This document shows, one piece after another, positions 1-11,100 of a stretch of 64,000 nucleotides of DNA (its first letter is position 1; every line of letters begins with the position of its first letter). Location: the NCBI GenBank assembly GCA_039720395.1, contig CM077832.1, positions 28,321,763 through 28,385,762 of the forward strand, given 5' to 3'. Source of the stretch: Liquidambar formosana (taxonomy: Eukaryota > Streptophyta > Magnoliopsida > Saxifragales > Altingiaceae). A program made the position numbers and the translations under genes. The notes beneath the pieces are model-generated. The model was not told where the DNA came from, searched no databases, and worked only from the letters and a program-made list of their open reading frames with translations.

Positions 1-529
1 TTGAGGCACTATTTAGTGGGGAGGTTTGTGGGTGGTGTGGTTTCTGCTTAAGACGTATCGAAATGGTGCAGCTGTAGATGGGAGGTCGCTAGGAGTTAGG
101 GTTCTGGTTCTCTCTAAGGGATTATTTATTTTTTGGTTACTGTTGGACAGAGAAACTGAAAGGGTTCTCAGATCTGGTTGTCAGAGGACAGCGGAGGTGA
201 AGCTTCTCCTTGATTGCTGGATTCTGGTAACTGGTAGCTCAGAATTTATGGTCGATGATGGAATAAGGCATTTGAGGATTGAAGGTTTGTCTAGCATTTG
301 TGGAGTAGATCATTGTTGCAGGATAGAGGGGATATTGGTGGTGGTTTTGTGGAGGTGGATGTGGGTTTAGGTGTGATTCTGGCGAAGGTTAGAATGAGGG
401 TAAGGAATGTTGGCAGGCTACTAGAATTTGTTCAGCATAAAATATTTTATATGAATGTAAGATTCTTTGGAAGGTAACTTGGTGTAAGGACCTGAAAGGT
501 TTATTCTCGAGGAAATCTTGTTACTCTAT

Positions 530-1225
530 CTTGGGCTCTTACATTGAAGTGTTTCAACTGGAAAAAAAAATATTTGGATTCTTTCGGTCCCTTCGAAAGT
601 TGCTTTTTTCTTGTGGTTAGTGGCCTGAAATAAGCAGTCTCACTATTGACTACTCGGTTGGATTGAGATGGGTGTTGCCTAATAGATGTATTATGTTTAA
701 AGAGGCGGCGGAAACAACTAATCATCTTTTCATTCATTGCAAGGTGGCAAGAAGTTTGTGGGAGCTTATTTTTCATTTGTTCGGCATCAAATGGGTGTTA
801 CCTTTTTCCACTCATGATACTTTATTGGGCTGGTGGTTCAAAGGAGGGGGGGAGGCGGGGGGGGAAGAAGCAAAGATTGTTTTGGAGGATGGCCCCCCAT
901 GCACTTTTTTCGTGCATTTGGAAAGAGCGGAACTCGAGAACTTTCGAAGGGCTGGAAACATCTATTTTGGAGCTCAAGATCTTTTTGGTTAAATCCCTTT
1001 TTTGGTGGTTTTGTAGTTATAAGAGTGGTTATAAACTTATAATCTTTCTTTTTTATATTTTGTTGATTTGCTTAAGTTTTAGAAGGGATTGGGGGATAGT
1101 GATTAGCTTATTTTTTTGGTGGTTCATTTTTTTGGAGTCCTTCTTTAACTCTTGTATATAGCTTGTGCATGAGGGTTGACCCTTTTTTTGTTTAATATAC
1201 ATCATTACTTCAACAAAGAAAAAAG

Positions 1226-1254
<29 letters not shown>
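530..1254 (+). mobile_element. 3' end of an L1-type LINE (zf-RVT region, poly-A tail)
   Basis: Decayed 3' part of a plant L1-like non-LTR retrotransposon ORF2. In shifting frames it shows the zinc-binding reverse-transcriptase domain: SKVAFFLWL near 590, then LPNRC, ETTNHLFIHCKVARSLW near 710-770, then IWKERNSRTFEG near 920-950. A homologous region occurs in the LINE at 42055-43610. It ends in an A-rich tail at about 1218-1254. Frameshifts and stops show it is dead. Bases 1-530 may belong to the same element, but I could not recognise a domain there; the ORF at 26-370 has no recognisable motif. Confidence 0.75.
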
Positions 1255-1257
<3 letters not shown>

Positions 1258-1457
1258 ACTCAAAAGGAAGATACTTCTTAAGAAATATTTTTCTTATAAG
1301 TACAAACATAGCAAGAAGTATAGACAAAGGAGAAAAACAAGAAGGAATTCACTGGCTTAAAAAATTTTCCTTAAATAATGAAAATCTGGCAAAATTATCT
1401 ACATCTAACCACCATCTAATGACCATTTAAACCGAAACAAGAGAGGCATTACGGAAA

Positions 1458-1613
1458 GGGAAATGCTAGTTAGCCCCACATTTTGCCCTACTATGAGAGA
1501 ATAAGGGTTGTTTCAATATTTAGGGTTTAACCATATTAGTGGGTCCCACAACTTTACCCCCTTCATAGTAGGGCAAAGTGTAGGGCAAAGTGTGGGGCTA
1601 ACTAGCATTTCCC
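1458..1613. mobile_element. 156-bp MITE with Mutator-like TIRs
   Basis: Both ends carry the same inverted sequence, beginning GGGAAATGCTAGTTAGCCCC and continuing for about 23 bp perfectly, then imperfectly to about 40 bp. The flanking 9-mers are TTACGGAAA and TGGCGGAAA (7 of 9 identical), consistent with an aged 9-bp target duplication of the Mutator type. The right arm carries a short internal duplication of GTAGGGCAAAGT. There is no coding capacity. Confidence 0.8.
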
Positions 1614-1622
1614 TGGCGGAAA

Positions 1623-2759
1623 TTTGCTTCACAAGTCTTAAAAATAACAACCTTTTACCCAAAGTAAAAAAGGAAAAATGCAAATCACTTCATCCAAAGG
1701 GAAACAATTTTAGTGCAATGGTTACAGCATTGATATCAAAATTAATAATTAACATCAGATAGAGACGGACAAAGGTTGAAATTATTTATTTTGCTTTATA
1801 TGTTGTTTTGTCTCTGAAGACATTAACTTTTATTTTATCTTTTTATTAAAGTATTTATCCATCAAAAATGGTTTTCACTTTATTTTTTTCTCTTTTCCTT
1901 TGTTTTTCTGGGTGTGAAACTACTGATAATATAATTTGCTTATGCTAAAAAGGTGGTGTGTCTCTGTCCTAGCCCATCATTCTAGCTATTGTTAGAAGTG
2001 CCTAGGCGCAAGCCTTGTGCTTTATTTTTTCATCCAGGCGAGGGTCATTCAATTAGCCTAAGTGGCTAGAGGGCTTTCTGATGAGGCCCAAGGCTTCATA
2101 AAGGCATGCCTTACTGGAGGCACTTACATTTTATATATTCATATAAGTGCCTTCATAAATATAATTTATTTTATATAAATACGAAATATAAAATATTTAC
2201 GTTAGAGCTTTTTATATATAGATACTTTTTTAACGATTGAGTTTTTTCTCTCTTCTTTTCCCTCTTCTGGTTTTATTTCCCATTTGTTTTGTCTTTTGTC
2301 TTCTTTCTCTCTTGTTTATATTTAGGAAAAAAGAAAAGAACAAAGGTAATAATAACAGAAGTAAAGAAGATTAAAATAAAGGGAAACAAAATAGATTAAA
2401 ACAAAGGAAGCACCGAAGCTCTAGTCGCATGCTCTCAGCCCCAAACTGACAGTCTCCTCTTCACAACCCTAATCTCAGGCTCACCCAAGTGAAAATGTCC
2501 TCTTCTCAGCCCTAATCTCAGCCATGAGCAAGGAAGCAATTGCAGCATTAATCTCATCAAAGATGCGTTGCTTCTTCTTCTTCTTTGTCTTCCTGCTGGT
2601 CTTCTGCTGCTGGCGTCCTGCTTCTTGTTCTTCTTCTTTTGTTGCTGCTGCTTCATTTTTCGTCTTCTTCTTCTTCAAATTAACTGTTTTCACCAATTTT
2701 TTTCTTCTGCTATTTATCCAATTCCATTGTTGGCTTCTTGCTATTGCACAACACTCTTA
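1623..2759. other. Non-coding, low-complexity stretch
   Basis: No gene was recognised. It holds a degraded repeat rich in GCC-TAGGC words near 1995-2120 and a CTT/TTC-rich tract near 2560-2680. The short ORFs there read poly-Phe/Leu/Cys or poly-Lys/Gln and are explained by the simple sequence. Confidence 0.6.
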
Positions 2760-3095
2760 CCAGTTGAGCTTTAAAGGCCAAGGTATGAAAGTATTCAATT
2801 TTGTAGGTGTATATTATTTGTTTTTGATTAAATATTTTTATTTTTTTGCTGAAACATGTGCCTCACTTCCTAATTTATTATTATTGTTGTTATTTTAATT
2901 TAATTTGATTTTTGTTGGCATGCTCTAACCAGTTGAGCTTTAAAGGCCGACGTATGAAAGTATTCAATTTTATAGGTGTACATTATCTTATTTTTTTTAT
3001 TAAATATTTTTATTTTTTGTTGAAACGTGTGCTCACTTCCTAATTTTTATTATTATTATTTTAATTTCATTTAAGTTAATTTGATTTTTTTTTTT
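2760..3095. repeat. Two-copy tandem duplication, ~169-bp unit
   Basis: The segment beginning CCAGTTGAGCTTTAAAGGCC at 2760 recurs at 2929. Both copies continue with GTATGAAAGTATTCAATTTT, AGGTGTA, TTAAATATTTTTATTTTTT and CACTTCCTAATTT. Copies differ mainly by small indels in the T- and ATT-rich parts. Confidence 0.85.
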
Positions 3096-3112
3096 TTTTT
3101 TTTTTTTTTTTG

Positions 3113-3370
3113 GCGCCTTGTTAAATATCGATATCAATGAATATATCATCGAGGGTCCACAAATAAAGATATATCGGACATATCGAAAATATTAATATCG
3201 ATTTAAAGATATGACGAATATTATTAGGTAGACACGGAAATTTTCAATGAAACTCTAGGAAATAATGTTTTAGATCCTAATACACAATTTAGAATCAAAA
3301 GATTGTAATTTTAATGTGTATAAGACAAGTATATGTTGTGTAGGGTATAAACTGTGTGTGGTGCTTAGCA
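3113..3370 (+). repeat. Dispersed repeat rich in CGATAT words, copy A
   Basis: This block has an inverted homologue at about 16095-16345. Shared words include AATATCGATTTAAAGATAT, GAAATTTTCA(A/T)TGAAACT and ACAATTTAGAATCAAAAGATT, all in the same order. It is an interspersed element of unknown class; no TIR or target duplication was defined. Confidence 0.7.
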
Positions 3371-3537
3371 AAATTGATAATAGAAATTTATGTCAAAAAA
3401 TCCATCTAAATACAAAGTCCTCCAAAAAAATGTATATGAATATTTATTGTGATGTATATAATATAGGATAGTTTCAAGTATATGAATTAATAATGTAAAA
3501 CCTTTGTAGATAAAATAATAAAGATTAAAGCACCAAA

Positions 3538-3759
3538 CCCATACTTGGGTAACCCATTTAGTGAGGGCGAACTTGTGATTATGTGGTTAGGCGCACGGTC
3601 ACAGACTCATGGGTTTGATTCCCCGCTAGGACAACCCAAGATTTAAGTGGGGGCCGTAACGGTGGGTTGTTGCACTAGTCTTCCCGGGGGTTTAGGTTCC
3701 ATGGGTGGGTCCAAAGGCTATGCTTCCCCGTTATAAAAAAAAAAGGAGAAAAAAGAGAG
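3538..3759 (+). mobile_element. tRNA-derived SINE with 12-bp target duplication
   Basis: A pol III promoter is visible: an A-box-like TGGTTAGGCGCACGG near 3582 and a B-box-like GGGTTTGATTCCCC near 3612, the usual spacing for a tRNA-derived SINE. A body of about 110 bp and an A-rich 3' tail (about 3733-3759) follow. The element is flanked by a perfect 12-bp duplication, TAAAGCACCAAA, at 3526-3537 and 3760-3771. The preserved duplication suggests a fairly recent insertion. It does not form an intact tRNA. Confidence 0.85.
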
Positions 3760-3825
3760 TAAAGCACCAAAAAATAAAATAAAATAGTAAAGTGTTAAAG
3801 ATAGAATATATATATATATATATAC

Positions 3826-4471
3826 AGTCCTTCTATTATCAGGTGCACCTGATAACTCCAAAACTCTACCTAGTAATTTGTATTTTGTAAATCCAACCTT
3901 TTGTTGATGCTGGTAGAAGAATTGTGGGATCGTGTTTGTTTTTTAGCCTCTTTTTGGGCATCAGTTTCCAAAGCATGTGTGGGTGTGCCGTTGTTTGTTA
4001 TTAGTCACGATTGGAAATTAGTTTGTAGCTTGTAGTTTTATTTTCTTTTGTTTGCTCTGGGGTGAGGACATCTTGTCCTCCTTTCATGTATTCTCGTTTC
4101 TTTTTCTTCTTTAATAAATTTTCTTTTTGTTGTTGATAAAATAAAAAATAAAAAAAAATAAAAATAAAAAATAGTTGGATTAGATAGCCTTCTCATGTAA
4201 GCGTTCCTGCGTCAAAAATCAAGTTGATCTGAGATTGATTGCTATTCAATCCAAAATGTGCATTTTTTAATCAATAACAATCGCTTATTTATGGACATTT
4301 CGAAATGAAACAACTTAATCTTAGATCAACTTCATTTTTGGCATGCATGACCAACATATGAATTGAATTTAATCCAACAGTTGGTTTGGCCAAATGCAAA
4401 TCGCACGTAAGAGTTTTGGAGTGCACTTGATGCAAAATTGTATCAGGTGCACCTGATAATAGGACTCGAAT
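3826..4471. mobile_element. TIR element whose ends each carry an 18-bp palindrome
   Basis: The termini are inverted copies beginning AGTCCT followed by ATTATCAGGTGCACCTGATA. Each contains the perfect palindrome TATCAGGTGCACCTGATA (3837-3854 and 4441-4458). Further in, CTCCAAAACTC and GAGTTTTGGAG continue the inverted repeat. A target duplication could not be fixed because the left flank is an AT microsatellite. A LINE tail (3912-4171) sits inside. It has no coding capacity and is classed only as a non-autonomous DNA transposon. Confidence 0.75.
3912..4171 (+). mobile_element. 5'-truncated LINE tail nested in the TIR element
   Basis: The frame starting near 3914 reads EELWDRVCFLASFWASVSKA, then VGVPLFVISHDWKLVC and a stop. 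This matches the C-terminus of the LINE at 42055-43610, which reads LWERVCFLASFWALASKA there. The 3' region shares GAGGACATCTTGTCCTC and GTTGTTGAT with that LINE and ends in an A-rich tail (about 4138-4171). It is a heavily 5'-truncated copy. Confidence 0.8.
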
Positions 4472-4509
4472 ACATATATAACTCCCTTCTAGCTTTACCT
4501 TAGTTACTC

Positions 4510-5215
4510 TTATTCGTGTCTATGAAGCACAAATACTTCAAAACCCCCAATGAATCCAAACGAATCGATATTGTATCCAATATGGATACGATACGCCTAG
4601 AATACTCCCCATTACGTATCTAATACTTTCCCTACATATCGAACAGTAACACACATTGCTACATCATCGGATACACCTCGGATACGTTTGGGCTTCCTTT
4701 AGGATTAGTTTGTAATTATTTATTTTAAAAAAAATCAAGGGTAAAATTAAAAATACATAATTTCCCTACTTTGATTGAAACAATAAACCCATTTTAGTTC
4801 TCTCATAGTCTCATCTTAGTTCTCTTTACACTATGTCTCTCCAAGGGCAACCATTTTAGAGCAATAGAGCTAAATAGCTATTTCGTAATGTTAATGTCAT
4901 TCTAGTTTTTTATTTTTTATTTTTATTTTTTTATATGAATGATGAACATGGTTGATGCTTATGGATGTGCTCTTTGTACATCTATTTTTGCAAATTAATT
5001 GATTTTGTAAATATTTCAATTTTTTTTTTAATGTTTATTAGTTGATGTTTTAGACCAAATATTAATATTAATATATTTATTTATTAACATATCCCTGCTG
5101 TATCGTATCCTACATTTTTTTAGAATTGCCAAATTGGCATATTCGTATCGCATTGTATCCATATCCCGTATCTGTATCCGTGCTTCATAGTAAAGAGTTA
5201 ATCAAATATAAGGAT
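4510..5215. mobile_element. Candidate TIR element (TATGAAGCAC ends)
   Basis: TATGAAGCACAAATAC near 4520 and its inverted counterpart GTATCCGTGCTTCATA near 5190 bound about 0.7 kb rich in GGATAC/GTATCC words. It looks like a non-autonomous DNA transposon. No convincing target duplication was found, so the exact ends are uncertain. Confidence 0.5.
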
Positions 5216-5639
5216 TTTTAGTTCCCCAAGCAAAAACTAATAATAATATGGCTTTTTAGTTCAGTTGCATAAAGAGAAGTTCTTTCAAGATGATCTCAAT
5301 TCTAACCCCCACCCCCCCAAAAAAAAAAATGTATAAAGATTTAAGTGTAATAAAAAGTGCTCATGGGGTTGATTGATTGGCTCATTGTTTAATAAATTCA
5401 CATTGAAAAAATGGAGTGAAAAAGTTGAATCAGCCTGCAGACATGGAAAAAAGGAGCCAAAGTCGAAAAGTACTGTGGTTGATGTGAAGACTTGAAGGGT
5501 TTAAAGCTACTGAAGGATAGCCCTTGCAAGCATTAAAGCTGTTGAAGGACAGCCTTGCAGGCTTTAAATCTGGGAAAAAAATGCAAAGCAGAAGAAGAAG
5601 GACATAGTGATATATCGCTGATGAACTCGATATTTAAGA

Positions 5640-5812
5640 CCATGCTTAAGTCTTTAGTTTTTGCAACAATATTTGTTTTCTGTTTGTTTTTGTTTTGGTT
5701 TATCTGGGTGGACTCCTTGTCCCCCCCCCCCCCCCCCTTTCTTTGTATTCTTCTTTTGTTATTAATAATATTGGTTTGTCGCTGATAAATAAAAAATAAA
5801 AAATAAATTAAA
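5640..5812 (+). mobile_element. Possible LINE 3' tail
   Basis: The T-rich stretch with GGTGGACTCCTTGTC, a run of 17 C, TTATTAATAATA and GTCGCTGATAAATAAAAAAT resembles the 3' untranslated ends of the other L1-type LINEs here (GAGGACATCTTGTCC ... GTTGTTGATAAAA). No coding part remains, so this is a similarity-only call. Confidence 0.4.
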
Positions 5813-5817
5813 AAAAA

Positions 5818-6271
5818 TGTCGCCTAGACGCCTAGTCACACCATGCTCTTGCCTAGTGTCACGGGCGCATGCCGTGTCACTAGGCATGGAATTGACAACA
5901 CTGACGTTGTACTCTTCTTGAGGGTCTGGAATTTTTATTTAAGAGTAGTTTATAATCAGGGAATGAGTGAAAACTCCTTTTTTATTATGGGAAAAGAGGG
6001 AGGGAGAGATGTATCGAAAAGAGTGGGAAAAAGGTTTATATATATATATATATATATATAATTATGTTCACATTTCTTTAAATTTATTTTATGGAATTTA
6101 TTATTTTGTCTTAAAAATTTCTAGATTGATGCTCTTAATTTAAAATTATTTTTTATTTTATTTTAGAATTTTAAACATGAATGATTTGAATATGAATTAT
6201 GTATGATTTATTAAATAATATTCATGTAGATTAGTTTAGTGCTTTGGTAGAATTTGAAAATTAAACTAGCA
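5818..6271. repeat. Direct-duplicate block, copy 1 (contains a palindrome)
   Basis: This block recurs in the same orientation at 6762-7183. Shared words include TCGCCTAGAC, GGTCT(G/A)GAATTTTTATTTAA, GAGTAGTTTATAATCAGGGA, a TA microsatellite and TTCATGTAGATTAGTTT. Copy 1 alone contains a near-perfect palindrome with 15-bp arms, TGCCTAGTGTCACGG and its inverse, at about 5853-5887. Confidence 0.85.
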
Positions 6272-6329
6272 ACCTTATAGAGGTTAGTATAGGCGTGCAC
6301 CCAAAGCACTATTTAGGGACTCAGCCTAA

Positions 6330-6640
6330 TAGCGTGTTTGGTAGGGGAATTGGGGAAGCATGGAGAGGGGAGGAGGAAAAGGGGAATGATGGGGGGAGTA
6401 TGGTGTGTTTGGTAGGAGGGAATGGAGGAAGGAAGGAGAGGGGAGGGGGGATAAGGCATCTTCCAAATGCACTTTTTCTCATTCCCCTACTTTTGGGGGG
6501 ATTTGGGGAAGGAAAGAGAGGCCTTAGATGAAAAATAAAAAATTACCCTCTAGTTTCAAGTTAAGCTTTAATCAATGAAGGGTAATATAGTAAAATAACT
6601 CTTCAATTATTTTTCCTTCCATCCTACCAAACAAATGAAA
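6330..6640. mobile_element. Candidate MITE with GTTTGGTAGG ends
   Basis: GTTTGGTAGG near 6337 (and again near 6408) pairs with the inverse CCTACCAAAC near 6625. Between them a purine-rich G-run region faces a pyrimidine-rich one. Such ends are common in plant hAT-like MITEs. No target duplication could be defined, so this is tentative. It lies between the two copies of the duplicated block. Confidence 0.4.
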
Positions 6641-6761
6641 AAAAAAGGGTCTCTTGGGGATGGAAAGTCCATCCCTCTTACCTTTCCTTCCTTCCACCTT
6701 TCCACTTTGTCTACAAAACATGGCATAATACATTCCAGGTGTTCGATTGCCCATCCTTCAA

Positions 6762-7183
6762 ATGTCGCCTAGACACCTAGTCATGGAATTGACGACATTG
6801 AACCTCTTCTCAAGGGTCTAGAATTTTTATTTAAGAGTAGTTTATAATCAGGGAATGAGGCAATGAGCGAAAAGCCCTTTTTATTATGGGAAAAGAGCGA
6901 GTGAGAAATGCATCAAAAAGAGTCTAAAAAAGGTTTTTTATTTTTTATTATTTATTATTTATCTATATATATATATATAATTATGTTCACATTTCTTTAA
7001 ATTTATTTTATGGAATTTATTATTTTGCCTTAAAAATTTCTAGATTGATGCTCTTAATTTAAATTTATTTTTTATTTTATTTAAAAATATTAAACACGAA
7101 TGAATTCAATATGAATTATGTTTCATTTATTAAATAATATTCATGTAGATTAGTTTGGTACTTTGGTGGAATTAGAAATTAGA
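6762..7183. repeat. Direct-duplicate block, copy 2
   Basis: Second copy of the block at 5818-6271, collinear with it to the end. It lacks the palindromic ~50 bp found after CTAGTCA in copy 1, and its TA microsatellite is shorter and preceded by a TTATT-rich insertion. Confidence 0.85.
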
Positions 7184-8172
7184 CATAATAATGGTCATAT
7201 GACTATTCATGCATAATATTGGATGAAATACATGATACATGATCTTCTTTAGAGAAAAGTAAAAGATATGTTTTTGGTGGCGAAAAGAAAAAGAGGAACA
7301 ATACCACCTTGAGGCAGTAATAGTATCTGGTCAAATGAAATAGAAAAAAGAAACTTAAAAACTTATGGTAGTGAGAGACCCCTATTTAAAGTTTTCATTT
7401 CAAATTAATCAAGGTTTAAATGCTACTAAGTGCCTGTACATTTTAAATGGGAGAACTCAAATCTTGCTCATAGAAGTTCTAGGTTACAAAGAAAAAACTT
7501 TAGGGGTAAAAGACTCAAAGTTAATGGTTGTGGGGTCCCAAAGAAATACTAACCCTCTGGTGTTTTAGAGCTGTGGGATCATCTAATTAATTATTTAAAA
7601 ATTTGGGGCTGAAGTCTGAAATGCGGGGTCTCATAACTAATTATTAAATATTATGGGCATCTAAGTTGGGGTTTCAGGAGTGTTTAAGTACAACAGGAAA
7701 ATTTGATGCAATCTCTAAAAAATACTAATGAAATGATTTTATTTTTTATTTTTATTTTTTAATTTTTTTGTGTGGGGGTGGGGGAAGGGGCAAATAATAA
7801 AAACGATACGTAATTATGGAAAAGTATCTTCTTTTTTTTGGGGGGGGGGGGGGGGGGGCGTGCGAGGCTCCCATTGGCTCAGCCACTGGGTGTAATCTAT
7901 ATGGTAGGATGAGTAGCTAATTGTTATAATTTATTCTCCCTTAGGGCTAAGGAGAGGGTGGGGAGGGTGGTTGGTTAATATTTCATTCAATGTTAGTTTC
8001 TCTTGTTGATTATATCAATTGCGTGTCTAACACCATAATATAGAACTATATTCCCCTATTTTCTTTTATTTCTATATCTTTTTTTTTTTTCCTTTTTAAA
8101 TCTTCACTTTTGCTTTATTTTTAAGTGTATATTCTGTTTCTATTTTATAACAATATTTTGCTTAACATGCAG
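7184..8172. other. Presumed SMG9 intron sequence upstream of the first recognised exon
   Basis: No exon was recognised. The stretch is AT-rich with a G-run at about 7840-7858. The preceding SMG9 exon, which should carry the nucleotide-binding region, was searched for by eye in 1-8172 and not found. Confidence 0.5.
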
Positions 8173-11100
8173 CCTGTATTTAGTCCTTCAGTTTTAGCTG
8201 AGATGATGAGACCCGATGGCTCATCTACGATCTCAGTTTTAAGTGGTGAATCTCTATCTGCTGAGTTGGCTCATGAACTTATGGGTATTCAGGTAACTGT
8301 AATGATAAAGAAGCATAATTATTCTGGATTTTTATATTTTGGGGTGCTATGAGCACATTCTGACAATCTGTGAAGGTAGAATATCTAATGAATTTATCCT
8401 TTTTTGGGGTGCCGCAAGGAATCCTTCTAGCTTGGTGTTCTCCTAGCATCCATTTGTCACATTTTGTTGGTGGTATCTGAGGGAGTTCATGATATTAACA
8501 TGTGGCGTTTGATGCTGACGGTATTCGTTTCTTCCTAATTCCTGCTTGTTATATGTTCCTTATAAATTAGAATAGCTTCATTTGCCAACAAGCTGATGCT
8601 ACTGCTCCATTGATCCTCGTTTTTTTTTTTTTTTTTTTTCCCATGTGAAGCTTATGTAGATGTAGTTGAGAAATATGTGAAGCAGCATATTAATATTCTG
8701 TTATGTCCACATTTTAAGTGAAGATATGATTTATTATTATTTTTTTCTGCTCATCCTTTTATGCATCTACCATTGTCAATGTCACCCCTTTGCCGCAATG
8801 CTAGAGCATGATGAAACTCCTCCTTTCATTATAAATAGTTTTTGGTGGCAAAAACGACATTACAGGAAATTTAGATGGAGATTCGCCAGCGGAATCTCGT
8901 TATCAAAGAGGAAGTAGAAAAGCTCTTACAAGGCAAGTCCATCCGAGATGAAACTCCCTCCTTTCATTGTAAAGAGTGCATGCACCCTCTTTTCCTCTTG
9001 AAAGTCTTGATTCACGATCTATTTCTGGGTGTTGTAACCTTGATGCACTAGAATAGACCTCCTTGTAGGTTCCCCAATTTCTATAGGAATGACAACTTCA
9101 CTCCCATAAGCGAGAGAGAATAGGGTTTCTTCGATGGGATGTCTTCTAGTAATCCTGTAGGCCCATAGAACTCTTGGGAGTTCTTCCACCCATTTTCCCG
9201 TAGAATTGTCCAGGCATTTCTTGAGGTTATCTAAGATGCTCTTGTTCGAGGCCTCTATCTGTCCATTGGCTAGTGGATACCTGGGGGTGGAGTAGTGATT
9301 GCTGATACCCAGCTTTGGACAGAATTTTTGAAACGTTGTCCCTCAAAGGGCTGGCCATTGTCAGTGATTAACCCCCTTGGGATTCCAAATAGAAAAACTA
9401 TGCTTTCCTAGACGAATTTATCAGATAATCACCTTTCACACCTGAATAGGGCTTGGCCTCAATCCACTTTGTGAAGTAATCTGTTGCCACCAGTAGCACT
9501 TCAAGTTTTTCTTTCACCTGGTAGAGGTGCCGATTATGCCGAGACCCCATTGCGCAAATGGCCAGGGACCACTAATTTGATTAGTTCTGTGGGTGGTGCA
9601 TGTATCAACAGAGCGAATCATTGGCACTCATCGCATTTGCAGACATGTTGTTGCACGTCCCTCTTCATATAGAGCCAGTAATAACCTTAGGTTATGGCCT
9701 TATGCGTTAATGATCTGCCTCCTAAGTGATTTCCACACTCACCCTCATGTATTTCAGCAAGTACATGCTCGGCTTCCCTGGGTCCCAAACATTTCAAGTG
9801 TGGTGCTATGTAGGACCTGCAATATAATTGGCCGTTTATTAGTATGTACTTGGTAGCCTTCTAACAGAGTTTTTTGGCTTCCCTGTTGTCCCTAGGCTCT
9901 GTCCCATGCTCTAAGTACTAGACAATTGGATCCATCCTTGTCCGAGAGGGCTCATTTGGTAGGGCAAGTATCTGGTCTACTTTTGGGATGGATACTGGGG
10001 TTGGATAGGTACTCTATTGGTATAGTCTGCTTGTATTCCTCATTAACAGCAGATGCTAGGCTAGCCAAGGCACTGCATAACTATTCTGCTCTCGTGGTAG
10101 CTGTTTTAGGCTTGTTTTGTGGAACTTTTTTTGATTCGGCTTGCTCCATCTCAATGTAAGCTTGCATCTGAGGGTCTCAGATTGCTTATTCCCCTTCATA
10201 TGTTTAGTGACTAGCCATAAGTCACTGTAAATATGTTTCTCTTGCATTCTTAAGTGTTGCGTCATGCGATTGCCCGCAAGAAGGGCTTCATATTTTGCTT
10301 CATTTTTAGATGCATTGAAACCCAGGTCACTCATTGCTCAAAGATTATTAAATCTGGAGTTTGGAGTACCAGATATGCCCCTACACCTCTGGCGTTAGGC
10401 TCCTTCTACAAACAGCTTCCAATGGGTGATTCTGGTTGGCGAGGTCTTAGGTTGATCCAAACGATGCTCAAAGAGTTACTCCACCTCCGGCTTTGCTTTT
10501 GGGTAAAACTATTAGAAAATCAGCTATGACCTGTCCTTTCTTGGCTGTTTGGGACTGATATAAAATGTTGAATTCCCCTAGTTCAACAGACCACGGATTA
10601 ACTCTATTGAAGAGTTCCACCTTTGCTAACACCGCTTTGATCGGATAGTTGGTGATGACTATGATGCTGTGCACTTGGAAATATGGATGAAGTCTTCTGG
10701 AGGCATTTACAATGGCGAGGGTTGCCTTCTTTAGGTGTGGATATTGTGTCTCGGCCTCTAGTAGAGTGCGGCTGACGTAATAGATAGGCTTTTGACCATC
10801 ATCCTCCCGAAGCAGCGTAGCGTGGGACTGATAGCTACGAGCTAAACCGCAATGTATAAAATCAGCTCCTCTCCTACTAACAGCTTAGAGAGCAATGGGG
10901 GCGAACTAAGGTAGTTTTTGTTTATCTCCTAGAATGCCTTTCCACTCAAATGTCTTATTAGCCTTGGGGAGGGAGAAAAAAGGTTTAGACTTGTTTGCGG
11001 CTTTGGATATAAATCGGCTTAGAGCTGCTAACCTGCCTGTTAATTGTTGTACCTCGTTTTGGTGTTGGTTGGTGATGACATTTCTACCTATATAAAAAGG

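Noticed and set aside
3570..3625. Functional tRNA gene
   Set aside because: A- and B-box-like motifs are present but there is no cloverleaf or acceptor stem; the A-tail and TSD show a SINE.
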